NCBI GenBank assembly: GCA_013362195.1
Contig: JABFWM010000178.1
Coordinates: 1 to 5,852, forward strand
Origin: Acidobacteriota bacterium
GTDB taxonomy: Bacteria > Acidobacteriota > Vicinamibacteria > Vicinamibacterales > 2-12-FULL-66-21
Direction: 5' to 3'
Length of the DNA: 5,852 bases
Shown: positions 1 through 5,847 of the stretch, in pieces
Layout of the letters: each line of letters opens with the position of its first letter
How positions within the stretch are numbered: position 1 is the stretch's first letter
The notes under the pieces: generated by a model
Told to the model about the DNA's origin: nothing
The model's input: the letters and a program-made list of their open reading frames with translations, nothing else
Database searches by the model: none
Made by a program: the position numbers and the translations under genes

Positions 1-242
1 GGCCACCAGGCCGGCTTCGGCCCGAACCACGCATGCGCGCTGCTGCCGAACAGCAGCGGCGAATAGAACGGCGAGAGATAGGGACCGTACTCGAAGTGGT
101 CGCCCTGCAACGCCGCCCACGTCGCGTAGATGATGAACGCCGAGAGCGCGACGAACACCAGCAGCGGCTGAATCCACCAGGCGTCCCGTCGCGTCGTTTC
201 CCCGAATTTCCGCTGGACCAATGGCCACGTGGCTTGTGCCAT
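1..242 (-). CDS. Small integral membrane protein, N-terminal 80 residues only (possible succinate dehydrogenase-associated)
   Basis: Read from the ATG at 242-240 on the minus strand, this frame stays open for 80 codons and runs off the left edge, so the C-terminus is missing. GGGAG about 7 nt upstream of the ATG is a good ribosome binding site. The protein starts with a polar stretch (MAQATWPLVQRKFGETTRRD). A hydrophobic segment follows at about residues 22-44 (WWIQPLLVFVALSAFIIYAT), which reads as a transmembrane helix. Next come aromatic and proline-rich residues around 50-62, containing EYGPYLSPFYSP, and a His/Trp-containing stretch to the edge. From memory, the DAWW...YGPYLSPFYSP pattern occurs in small membrane proteins encoded beside succinate dehydrogenase/fumarate reductase genes in Acidobacteriota and Actinobacteria. 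That link is recall, not a search result, and the neighbouring genes lie outside the window. The membrane character and reading frame are well supported; the function is tentative. Confidence 0.72.
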   Translation of the reverse strand, partial: MAQATWPLVQRKFGETTRRDAWWIQPLLVFVALSAFIIYATWAALQGDHFEYGPYLSPFYSPLLFGSSAHAWFGPKPAWW

Positions 243-329
243 CGAGCGTCTCCCGGGCGCGAATTGCACGGCCCCGCGAGCAGCACCATACTGGCGGCAC
301 AAACGGATTGCAAGGGATAGAATTGAGGC

Positions 330-335
330 GGAGGG
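330..335 (+). promoter_or_regulatory. Ribosome binding site of the ferritin gene (decides the GTG start)
   Basis: GGAGGG lies 7 nt before the GTG at 343-345. No ATG in this frame sits at the position where the ferritin family begins. This strong Shine-Dalgarno sequence, plus the fit of the resulting N-terminus (MLISRDLARAINQQIGNE) to ferritin helix A, selects GTG as the start. A more upstream ATG in the same frame would add 38 residues with no ferritin likeness and would run across the start of the divergent gene. Confidence 0.7.
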
Positions 336-342
336 CGACGAC

Positions 343-834
343 GTGCTAATCAGCCGTGATCTGGCCAGGGCCATCAATCAGCAGATTGGAAACGAATTCG
401 GCGCGCACATGCAGTACCTGAGCATTGCGGCGCACTTCCGCCAGAAGCAGCTCACGCTGCTCACGAAGTTGTTTTTCGCGCAGGCGGACGAAGAGAAAAC
501 GCACGCGATGACGTTCATCAACTACGTGCTCGACACGAAAGCGGAGCTGCAGATTCCCGCCATCCCGGCGCCCAAGCCGGTGTTCGCGAACGCGGAGGAA
601 GCGGTGCAGGCGGCGCTGACCTGGGAGCAGGAGGTCACCGGGCAGATCACGGGCCTGATGCAGATCGCGGTCAAGGACAACGACTACATGTCGCAGAGCT
701 TCCTGCAATGGTTCATCGACGAGCAGCTCGAGGAAGTCGTGAAGATGGATCGCCTGCTCACCATCGTCCGTCAATCGGGTGAGAAGAACCTTTTGATGGT
801 CGAGGCCTACCTGGTGCACATCGAGAAGCAGTAG
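343..834 (+). CDS. ftnA: Bacterial non-haem ferritin (FtnA-type)
   Basis: This encodes a 163-residue cytoplasmic iron-storage ferritin. The family forms 24-subunit shells that oxidise Fe(II) at a di-iron ferroxidase centre and store it as a ferric mineral. The length matches E. coli FtnA-like ferritins (about 165). The four-helix layout is complete, and the ferroxidase ligands sit at the expected places: E18 in helix A, Y25, E51 and H54 in the EExxH segment (residues 50-54), E97 in helix C, and Q128 in the W123-x3-EQxEE segment, with E130/E131 as candidate third-site ligands. There is no haem-ligand pattern suggesting bacterioferritin, and no N-terminal extension of Dps type. The start is GTG with GGAGGG at 330-335. 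The gene is divergent from the membrane-protein gene at the left edge. It is followed by a 130-bp gap and the cupin gene, so it is probably monocistronic. Iron-responsive control is expected for the family, but I could not identify a convincing operator. Confidence in the family is very high. Confidence 0.95.
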   Translation: MLISRDLARAINQQIGNEFGAHMQYLSIAAHFRQKQLTLLTKLFFAQADEEKTHAMTFINYVLDTKAELQIPAIPAPKPVFANAEEAVQAALTWEQEVTGQITGLMQIAVKDNDYMSQSFLQWFIDEQLEEVVKMDRLLTIVRQSGEKNLLMVEAYLVHIEKQ

Positions 835-846
835 CGGCGCCACAGA

Positions 847-864
847 GCGGGCACCGCGGCCCGC
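847..864 (+). terminator. Possible hairpin after the ferritin gene
   Basis: GCGGGC (847-852) and GCCCGC (859-864) form a perfect 6-bp stem with a 6-nt loop, beginning 13 nt after the ferritin stop codon. No T-tract follows, so this is not a classical intrinsic terminator. In DNA this GC-rich, such a stem can occur by chance. Its position directly behind a gene is the main support. Confidence 0.3.
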
Positions 865-964
865 GTCGCGCGCCATCCACAAGACGCCTCGGTCGCCGGC
901 GTCGCCGTTCCCGACACGCGCGCGCGCGGCAAGGCCGTGTATTGTTCCCCGCAGGAGGATTCAC

Positions 965-1426
965 ATGACACGATTCGTGGTCCGCGCATCCGCCGTGGCG
1001 GTGTTCACCATTCTCGCGACCGGTGCCTTCGCCCAGAGCGAGGACAAGAAGGTCGTCTACATGCCAGCCGAGAAGGTGTCCGCCGCCTTCGCGAAGGGCG
1101 GCCAGATGATCGAGACCGGCGCGTACAAGCTGTTTGCCGGCCGCCGGGATCGTGACGGCCAGGCGGAGGTGCACGCGCGCGACACCGACGTCATCTACGT
1201 GCTCGACGGCACCGCGACGATCGTCACCGGCGGACAGGTGACGAACGGACAGACGACGGCGCCGGGGGAGATCCGCGGCGAGGCGATCGCCTCGGGTGAC
1301 GAGCGCCCGCTCGTCAAGGGCGACATCGTCATCGTGCCCAATGGCGTCCCGCACCTGTTCAAGAACGTCAAGGCCCCGTTCCTTTATTACGTCGTCAAAG
1401 TGACCTCGCCGGGCGGTACGCCGTAG
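965..1426 (+). CDS. Exported small cupin-domain protein
   Basis: This encodes a 153-residue protein. Residues 1-23 form a Sec signal peptide (MTRFVVR, then a hydrophobic core) with a likely cleavage AFA|Q, so the mature protein should be periplasmic or outside the cell. The rest is a single cupin barrel. The second cupin motif is canonical: G119-x5-P125-x-G127-x2-H130-x3-N134. The first motif is altered: where HxH-x4-E-x6-G is expected, it has E68-x-H70-x4-D75-x6-G82, so the candidate metal ligands are E68, H70, D75 and H130. The cupin fold covers enzymes, sugar-binding proteins and sensors, and nothing here indicates a substrate. The AGGAGG-like site (GCAGGAGGA, 951-959) is 5-6 nt before the ATG and makes the start secure. 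HtrA begins 34 bp downstream on the same strand, so the two may be co-transcribed. The fold is sure; the function is unknown. Confidence 0.88.
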   Translation: MTRFVVRASAVAVFTILATGAFAQSEDKKVVYMPAEKVSAAFAKGGQMIETGAYKLFAGRRDRDGQAEVHARDTDVIYVLDGTATIVTGGQVTNGQTTAPGEIRGEAIASGDERPLVKGDIVIVPNGVPHLFKNVKAPFLYYVVKVTSPGGTP

Positions 1427-1460
1427 CGGACGGCCGGCGCGGCGGTGCTACTCTGAGGGG

Positions 1461-2894
1461 ATGATGTACCTCCGCGCCGTGATGTTGTCGGGCGTGCTGT
1501 CGCTGCTCTGCGCGCCGCTCGTGTACGCGCAGCCCGCCGCAGCGCCGCCGCGGACGCAGGCGCTCGGCGAACTCTCGCGATCGCTTCAGGATCTCGCCGA
1601 GAAGGTCAGCGCGTCGGTGGTGCAGATCTTCGTGACCGGCTACGCGCCGCCGGAGGAACAGAACCAGCGCACGACCGGCGATCCCGTCATCGAGCGCAGC
1701 AGCGGATCGGGCGTCATCCTCGATGCCGATGGCTACATCGTCACCAACGCGCACGTGATCGAGAACGCCACGCGGCTCGAAGTCGAGCTGCCGTTCGCGG
1801 CGTCCGGCGGGGCGCCGGCCCGATCGATCGTCAAGCGCCGCGGCCGCGTGGTCGCCGCGAAGATCGTCGCGATCGATCACGAGACGGATCTCGCGGTGGT
1901 CAAGGTCGAAGCGAAGGGGCTGCCCACGCTGCCGTTCGGCGACTCCGACACGCTCCGGCCCGGGCAGCTGGTGCTCGCGTTCGGCAGTCCGCTCGGCCTC
2001 GAATCGAGCGTGACGATGGGCGTGGTGAGCGCGGTGGCCCGTCAGCTCGAGCCGGAAGACCCGATGATCTACATCCAGACCGACGCTCCCATCAATCCCG
2101 GCAACAGCGGCGGCGCGCTCGTCGACACCGAGGGACGGCTGGTCGGCATCAACACGCTCATCTACACGCAGTCCGGCGGGAGTGAAGGGATCGGCTTCGC
2201 CGCGCCCGCCAACATCGTGCGCAACGTCTTTACGCAGATCCGCCGTCACGGGCGCGTCAAGCGCGGCGAGGTGGGCGTCTCGCCGCAGACGGTCACGCCC
2301 GTGCTCGCCGAAGCGCTCGGCCTGCCCGACGAGGCCGGTGTGATCCTGGCCGACGTGGACCCCGATGGACCAGGCGCACGCGCCGGTCTGCAGCCGGGCG
2401 ACGTGGTGCTGTCGCTGGACGGCAAGGGCATGGAGAACGGGCGGCAGTTCCGCGTCAATCTCTACACCCGTCCGGTTGGCGACGTGGTGCGGCTCGACGT
2501 TCAGCGCGGCAGCGAGCGGCGCAGCGTGTCGGTCACGGTTGCCGAACGCGAGAACGACGCGAGCCGTCTGCAGGAAGTGGAATCGATCCCGCACGAGACG
2601 CTGCCCGAACTCGGCATCCTCGTCGTCGATCTGACGGAGCGCGTGGCCAAGATGCTGACCGACGTGCGAGCGAAGGACGGCGCCGTCGTGGTCGACGTCG
2701 CGCCCGATGCCCCGTACTCGCAGCAGGGGAAACTGATGCCGGGCGACATCGTGCGCGCGCTCAACGGAACGCCCGTGCGCACCATGGCGGACCTGAAGCG
2801 CCTGGCGGCGGTGCTGAAACAGGGAACGGCCGTCGCGCTGCAGGTGGAACGCGACGGGGACCTGCTGTATATCGCGTTCAGAGTCACTCGATAG
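1461..2894 (+). CDS. HtrA/DegP-family periplasmic serine protease with two PDZ domains
   Basis: The 477-residue product is an ATP-independent envelope protease/chaperone of the HtrA (Deg) family, which degrades misfolded exported proteins. Residues 1-23 are a signal peptide (hydrophobic 6-22, likely cut VYA|Q). C17 lacks a small residue before it, so a lipoprotein box is unlikely. The trypsin-like domain covers about 45-262 with a complete triad: H98 in TNAHV, D143 in TDLAVV, and S216 in GNSGG. PDZ1 spans about 268-362 (carboxylate-binding region near GVSP, then GLQPGD at 309-314). PDZ2 spans about 381-475 (PGD at 427-429). Length and order match DegP/DegQ/MucD proteins, but I cannot tell which subgroup. 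A GAGGGG lies immediately before the first ATG; the second ATG, one codon later, or the ATG at 1482 are alternative starts that all keep a signal peptide. The gene lies 34 bp behind the cupin and is convergent with moaA. Confidence 0.95.
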   Translation: MMYLRAVMLSGVLSLLCAPLVYAQPAAAPPRTQALGELSRSLQDLAEKVSASVVQIFVTGYAPPEEQNQRTTGDPVIERSSGSGVILDADGYIVTNAHVIENATRLEVELPFAASGGAPARSIVKRRGRVVAAKIVAIDHETDLAVVKVEAKGLPTLPFGDSDTLRPGQLVLAFGSPLGLESSVTMGVVSAVARQLEPEDPMIYIQTDAPINPGNSGGALVDTEGRLVGINTLIYTQSGGSEGIGFAAPANIVRNVFTQIRRHGRVKRGEVGVSPQTVTPVLAEALGLPDEAGVILADVDPDGPGARAGLQPGDVVLSLDGKGMENGRQFRVNLYTRPVGDVVRLDVQRGSERRSVSVTVAERENDASRLQEVESIPHETLPELGILVVDLTERVAKMLTDVRAKDGAVVVDVAPDAPYSQQGKLMPGDIVRALNGTPVRTMADLKRLAAVLKQGTAVALQVERDGDLLYIAFRVTR

Positions 2895-2951
2895 CCACGC
2901 GCATATCGAGCGGTGCCCGGTCAAGACCCGCGCGCCGCAAGACCGGTGCAG

Positions 2952-2972
2952 GGCGGGCTCTTCAGACCCGCC
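2952..2972. terminator. Possible bidirectional hairpin between convergent genes
   Basis: GGCGGG (2952-2957) and CCCGCC (2967-2972) form a perfect 6-bp stem around a 9-nt loop. They sit in the 86-bp gap between the protease stop and the moaA stop, the place where a shared terminator would be expected. There is no clear T-run on either strand. A second, looser pair, CCGGTC (2917-2922) and GACCGG (2941-2946), lies in the same gap. Chance pairing is quite possible at this GC content. Confidence 0.3.
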
Positions 2973-2980
2973 GGCGAGCA

Positions 2981-4003
2981 TCAGCCGCCGCGCGTGTGCA
3001 TCTCCAGGTGCGCGTCGCGCTTGAGCGCGGCGAGAGGGATGAGCGGCTCGCGCGCGCCGGCGCCCAGGCGCTCTTCGGCGCCGCGGTCCGCGCGCATCGA
3101 CCAGACGGTGGTAATGAGGCGCGCGATCTCCTCGCCCGTGGCCCCTTCCCGCAGCGGCCGGCGAAGGTCGACGCCGCCCCGCGCGTACAGGCAGAGCAGC
3201 CACAGCCCATCAGCGGTCAGGCGACTGCGATCGCATGCGGCGCAGAACGGCTCGGTGGTCGAGGCGATGATCCCGAACGTGGTGCCGTCGGGCAGACGGA
3301 ACCGTTCCGCGGGCGCCGACGCGCGGCCGCCGAGCGGCTCGATGGCGCCGTAGACCGCGCCGACGCGCGCGAGGATCTCCTGCCGCGACACGACGGCGTC
3401 CGGCGACCAGCGCGTGGCGCCGCCCACGTCCATGTATTCGATGAAGCGCACTTCGGCGCCCACTGACCTCCCGAACTCGAGGAGCGGCACCAGTTCGTCG
3501 TCATTGCGGTTGCGCAGCACGACGCTGTCGATCTTGAGCGACGCAAAGCCGGCCCGGGCGGCGGCATCGATGCCGGCGAGCACCGCGGGCAGCTCGTCGA
3601 AGCGGGCGATCTCGCGGAACCGGTCTTCACGCAGCGTATCCAGGCTGATCGTGATCCGATGAAGGCCCGCGGCGCGCAGCGCCGCGGCGTGCTCGCGCAG
3701 CAGCACGCCGTTGGTCGTCAGCGACAGATCGGCGAGCAACGGCCTTGCCGCGAGCTGTTCGATCAGTTCGGGGAGATTGCGGCGCAGCAGCGGCTCGCCG
3801 CCGGTGATGCGAACGCGATCGACGCCGACCGACGCGAACGCGTCCACCAGCGCCGTCGTTTCCTCGAACGTGAGCAGGCTCTCGCGCGGCAGCCACACGT
3901 ACTCCGGCTCCGGCATGCAGTACTGGCAGCGCAGGTTGCAGCGGTCCGTGACGGAGATGCGGAGGCTGCGCAGCGGTCGAGCGAACCGATCCACGGTCAG
4001 CAT
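2981..4003 (-). CDS. moaA: GTP 3',8-cyclase MoaA (molybdenum cofactor biosynthesis)
   Basis: This 340-residue radical-SAM enzyme converts GTP to 3',8-cyclo-7,8-dihydro-GTP. MoaC then rearranges that product into cyclic pyranopterin monophosphate, the first stable intermediate of molybdenum cofactor synthesis. The N-terminal cluster motif is C22-x3-C26-x2-C29 in DRCNLRCQYCMPE. The SAM-binding GGEP is at 68-71. The C-terminal cluster that holds GTP is C254-x2-C257-x13-C271. Arginines known to contact GTP in the family have counterparts at R15, R259 and R261 (DRSRLTADG), and the essential C-terminal Gly-Gly is present (GG, 339-340). Every diagnostic element is intact, so the enzyme should be active. 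The ATG is preceded by GGAAG about 9 nt upstream. No other moa, moe or mog gene is in the window; at this locus the gene stands alone between a convergent protease and a divergent hydrolase. Confidence 0.97.
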   Translation of the reverse strand: MLTVDRFARPLRSLRISVTDRCNLRCQYCMPEPEYVWLPRESLLTFEETTALVDAFASVGVDRVRITGGEPLLRRNLPELIEQLAARPLLADLSLTTNGVLLREHAAALRAAGLHRITISLDTLREDRFREIARFDELPAVLAGIDAAARAGFASLKIDSVVLRNRNDDELVPLLEFGRSVGAEVRFIEYMDVGGATRWSPDAVVSRQEILARVGAVYGAIEPLGGRASAPAERFRLPDGTTFGIIASTTEPFCAACDRSRLTADGLWLLCLYARGGVDLRRPLREGATGEEIARLITTVWSMRADRGAEERLGAGAREPLIPLAALKRDAHLEMHTRGG

Positions 4004-4037
4004 CGGATGTCTTCCATTATCGCACTCGCGGCCAGCC

Positions 4038-4043
4038 TATAAT
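4038..4043 (+). promoter_or_regulatory. Possible -10 promoter element for the M20 hydrolase gene
   Basis: A perfect TATAAT hexamer stands out in otherwise GC-rich DNA, between the divergent moaA and M20 hydrolase genes. Transcription would begin near 4050 and give a leader of about 78 nt. The -35 position (about 4015-4020, CATTAT) is poor, so support rests on the -10 match and on location. The complementary strand has GATAAT 12 nt before the moaA ATG, which could serve moaA with a very short leader. Confidence 0.4.
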
Positions 4044-4047
4044 TCAC

Positions 4048-4104
4048 CACGGATGATCCACGACCACGGATCATCGACCAGGATGTGCAGGGATGCACAC
4101 GGAT
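4048..4104. repeat. CACGGAT-word array with inverted repeats in the M20 gene leader
   Basis: The word CACGGAT occurs at 4048-4054, 4065-4071 and 4098-4104, with a one-base variant CAGGGAT at 4088-4094. Within the array, GATGATCC (4052-4059) and GGATCATC (4068-4075) form a perfect 8-bp inverted repeat with an 8-nt loop. TGTGCA (4084-4089) and TGCACA (4094-4099) form a 6-bp stem with a GGGA loop. The array lies between the putative -10 and the ribosome binding site, so it would be transcribed as the 5' leader. It could be an operator, an RNA structure, or a degenerate copy of a dispersed intergenic repeat; the sequence alone does not decide. Confidence 0.55.
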
Positions 4105-4115
4105 TGTCGCTGTTC

Positions 4116-4121
4116 AAGGAG
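4116..4121 (+). promoter_or_regulatory. Ribosome binding site of the M20 hydrolase gene (decides the start)
   Basis: AAGGAG lies 6 nt before the ATG at 4128-4130. That ATG also begins a clean signal peptide. The reading frame is open far upstream (from 3711), but this part lies antisense to moaA and has no signal peptide or family likeness. The Shine-Dalgarno site therefore fixes the true start at 4128. Confidence 0.75.
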
Positions 4122-4127
4122 TGCTCG

Positions 4128-5747
4128 ATGAGGGGCCGGTCCTCTGTATTCGCAGTGATGCTCGCGGCGGGCGCGGTCGCGGTGCCGGTGGCGCAGAAGG
4201 CGGCGGCGCCGAAGGCCCGTCCACGGCTCGAGGCGTTGAAGCAGGAAGCCGTCGCGGACGTGGAGTCCCGCGCGGTGTTCGCGCAGCGGATGGTCGATCA
4301 GATCTTCAGCTACGGCGAACTGGGGTTCCAGGAGTTCGAGACCACGCGCTATCTCGTCGATGTCCTCAAGACCAACGGGTTCTCGGTGCAGGAAGGCATT
4401 GCCGGCGTGCCGACCGCGTTCATGGCGAGCTGGGGATCCGGCAAGCCGGTGATCGCGCTCGGATCCGACATCGATTGCATCCCGCAGGCGTCGCAGAAGC
4501 CGGGCGTGGCCTGGCACGAGCCGATCATCGAAGGCGCGCCCGGCCACGGCGAAGGACACAACTCCGGCCAGGCCGTGAACATCGTGGCCGCGCTCGCGGT
4601 GAAGAAGATCATGGAGCGCGAGCACCTCCCCGGCACGCTCAGGATCTGGACCGGGACCGCCGAGGAGCTGGTCGGCACGAAGGCGTACTTCATCCGCGCC
4701 GGCCTCTTCAAGGACGTGGACGTCGCGCTGTTCACGCACGTCAGCGATCAGCTCGACGTGTCGTGGGGACCGCGCGACGGCACCGGGCTCGTGTCCGTGC
4801 AGTATTCCTTCCTGGGCGAGACGGCGCACGCCGCCGGCAACCCGTGGCGCGGCCGCAGCGCGCTCGACGCGGTGGAGCTGATGGACATCGGCTGGAATTT
4901 CCGGCGCGAGCACCTGCGTCTCAGCCAGCGGTCGCACAGCGTGATCACCGACGGCGGCGATCAGCCGAACGTCGTCCCGCGCACCGCGTCGGTCTGGTAC
5001 TACTTCCGCGAGACCGACTATCAGCACATCAAGGACCTGTGGGAGACCGGCGACACGATGGCCCGGGCCGCGGCGATGATGAGCGGCGTCGAGCTGCTGC
5101 CGACCAAGGTCCTCGGCTCCGCGTGGCCGCAGCACTTCAACAAGGTGGTGGCTGAAACCACCTGGGCGAACATCCAGAAGGTCGGCCTGCCGCGGTGGAG
5201 CGACGACGACCAGCAGCTCGCCAAGGCGCTGCAGAAGGAGTTGAAGAACCCGAAAGCGGACGGGCTGACGGTCAAACTGCGCGAGAGCCTGCAGGGGCCC
5301 GTGAAGGAGAACAACGGCGGCGGCTCGGATGACATCGGCGACATCTCGTGGAACGTGCCCACCGTCACGCTGCGGTATCCGTCGAACATTCCCGGCCTCC
5401 CCGGCCACAACTGGGCGAACGCCATCGCGATGGCCACGCCCATCGCGCACAAGGGGGTGATCGCCGGCGCGAAGGTCCAGGCGATGACGCTGCTCGATCT
5501 GGTGATGACGCCGGAGCTCGTGCAGCAGGCGTGGGACTACTTCAGGAACGAGCAGACGAAGGAGACGAAATATCAGCCGCTGCTCCGCGACCAGGATCAG
5601 CCCGCGATCTGGCTGAACAAGGCCACAATGGACAAGTACCGCCCCGAGATGAAGAAGTACTACTACGACCCGACGCGGTACAAGACCTACCTCGATCAGC
5701 TCGGCATCAAGTACCCGACGGTGAAGCCGGCCACGACGAACCAGTGA
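4128..5747 (+). CDS. Exported M20-family amidohydrolase (AbgB-like)
   Basis: The 539-residue product is a metallo-amidohydrolase of peptidase family M20, closest in layout to the AbgB (p-aminobenzoyl-glutamate hydrolase subunit) group. These proteins cleave N-acyl or N-aryl amino-acid amide bonds. Residues 1-22 look like a signal peptide (cut near VPVA|Q), so it should act outside the cytoplasm. The catalytic domain starts at about 45. Candidate metal or active-site residues are D113/D115 in GSDID, H140/E142/H144 in GHGEGHNSG, the E179-E180 pair, H204, and H427 in GHNW. The lid/dimerisation domain runs from about 220 to 335 and carries H234 in ETAHAAGNPW and the SVITDGGDQPNVVP segment at 271-284. 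A tail of about 70 residues (470-539), rich in tyrosine and charged residues, follows the catalytic core. The usual M20D cysteine of HxCGH is replaced by E142. The substrate cannot be read from sequence. The gene is alone, divergent from moaA, and followed by a palindrome. Confidence 0.92.
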   Translation: MRGRSSVFAVMLAAGAVAVPVAQKAAAPKARPRLEALKQEAVADVESRAVFAQRMVDQIFSYGELGFQEFETTRYLVDVLKTNGFSVQEGIAGVPTAFMASWGSGKPVIALGSDIDCIPQASQKPGVAWHEPIIEGAPGHGEGHNSGQAVNIVAALAVKKIMEREHLPGTLRIWTGTAEELVGTKAYFIRAGLFKDVDVALFTHVSDQLDVSWGPRDGTGLVSVQYSFLGETAHAAGNPWRGRSALDAVELMDIGWNFRREHLRLSQRSHSVITDGGDQPNVVPRTASVWYYFRETDYQHIKDLWETGDTMARAAAMMSGVELLPTKVLGSAWPQHFNKVVAETTWANIQKVGLPRWSDDDQQLAKALQKELKNPKADGLTVKLRESLQGPVKENNGGGSDDIGDISWNVPTVTLRYPSNIPGLPGHNWANAIAMATPIAHKGVIAGAKVQAMTLLDLVMTPELVQQAWDYFRNEQTKETKYQPLLRDQDQPAIWLNKATMDKYRPEMKKYYYDPTRYKTYLDQLGIKYPTVKPATTNQ

Positions 5748-5776
5748 CGGAGAGCCACAGCACAACACGGGGGATC

Positions 5777-5847
5777 GCCACAGAAGAACACAGAAGAACA
5801 CAATCAAGGGTTCTTCCGTTCAGTGTTTTTCTGTGTTGTTCTGTGGC
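5777..5847. repeat. Long near-perfect palindrome of CACAGAAGAA words; possible terminator
   Basis: The left arm (5777-5801) and right arm (5823-5847) are each 25 nt, complementary at 23 of 25 positions, and enclose a 21-nt loop. One of the two mismatches is a G-T pair, so RNA could pair at 24 of 25. The left arm is itself two tandem 10-nt words, CACAGAAGAA at 5779-5788 and 5789-5798, plus a partial third. A lone GCCACAG with a diverged continuation (5754-5770) precedes it. The palindrome starts 29 nt after the M20 stop codon and is AT-richer than the surroundings. It can act as a transcription end or mRNA 3' stabiliser, and the word style resembles dispersed intergenic palindromes I recall from several environmental bacterial phyla. 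There is no transposase and no target duplication visible, so I do not call it a mobile element. Confidence 0.85.

Noticed and set aside
295..312. Sigma-54-like GGCAC...TTGCA upstream of ferritin
   Set aside because: The GG-to-GC spacing is 12 nt, not the required 10, so it would not be a functional -24/-12 promoter.
318..323. TAGAAT as a -10 element for ferritin
   Set aside because: The hexamer is plausible but the -35 position is GC-rich with no match, and the predicted start would fall on the ribosome binding site. The support is too weak to list as a feature.
229..342. Upstream ATG start giving a 201-residue ferritin
   Set aside because: The extra 38 residues have no ferritin likeness and would overlap the start of the divergent gene. 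The GTG at 343 has a strong ribosome binding site and gives the usual family length.
1477..1520. Lipoprotein signal at Cys17 of the HtrA protease
   Set aside because: The residues before the cysteine are LSLLC; the -1 position is Leu where a small residue is required, and VYA|Q is a good ordinary signal peptidase site.
1395..3203. A 602-codon open frame on the minus strand opposite the HtrA gene
   Set aside because: It lies antisense to a fully recognisable protease and overlaps moaA's 3' part. Its product is very rich in Arg, His, Ala and Asp with no domain, which is typical of a high-GC shadow frame.
3711..4127. N-terminal extension of the M20 reading frame across moaA
   Set aside because: The extension is antisense to moaA, resembles nothing in M20 enzymes, and would bury the signal peptide. 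AAGGAG at 4116-4121 with ATG at 4128 explains the start.
4071..5807. A 578-codon open frame on the minus strand opposite the M20 gene
   Set aside because: It is entirely antisense to a well-supported enzyme, has an Arg/Val/His-rich low-complexity composition, and would begin inside the 3' palindrome. It is a shadow of GC-biased third codon positions.
5777..5847. The palindrome as a CRISPR repeat or insertion-sequence end
   Set aside because: There are no regularly spaced repeats with unique spacers, no cas or transposase gene, and no visible target-site duplication. It reads better as an intergenic hairpin repeat.
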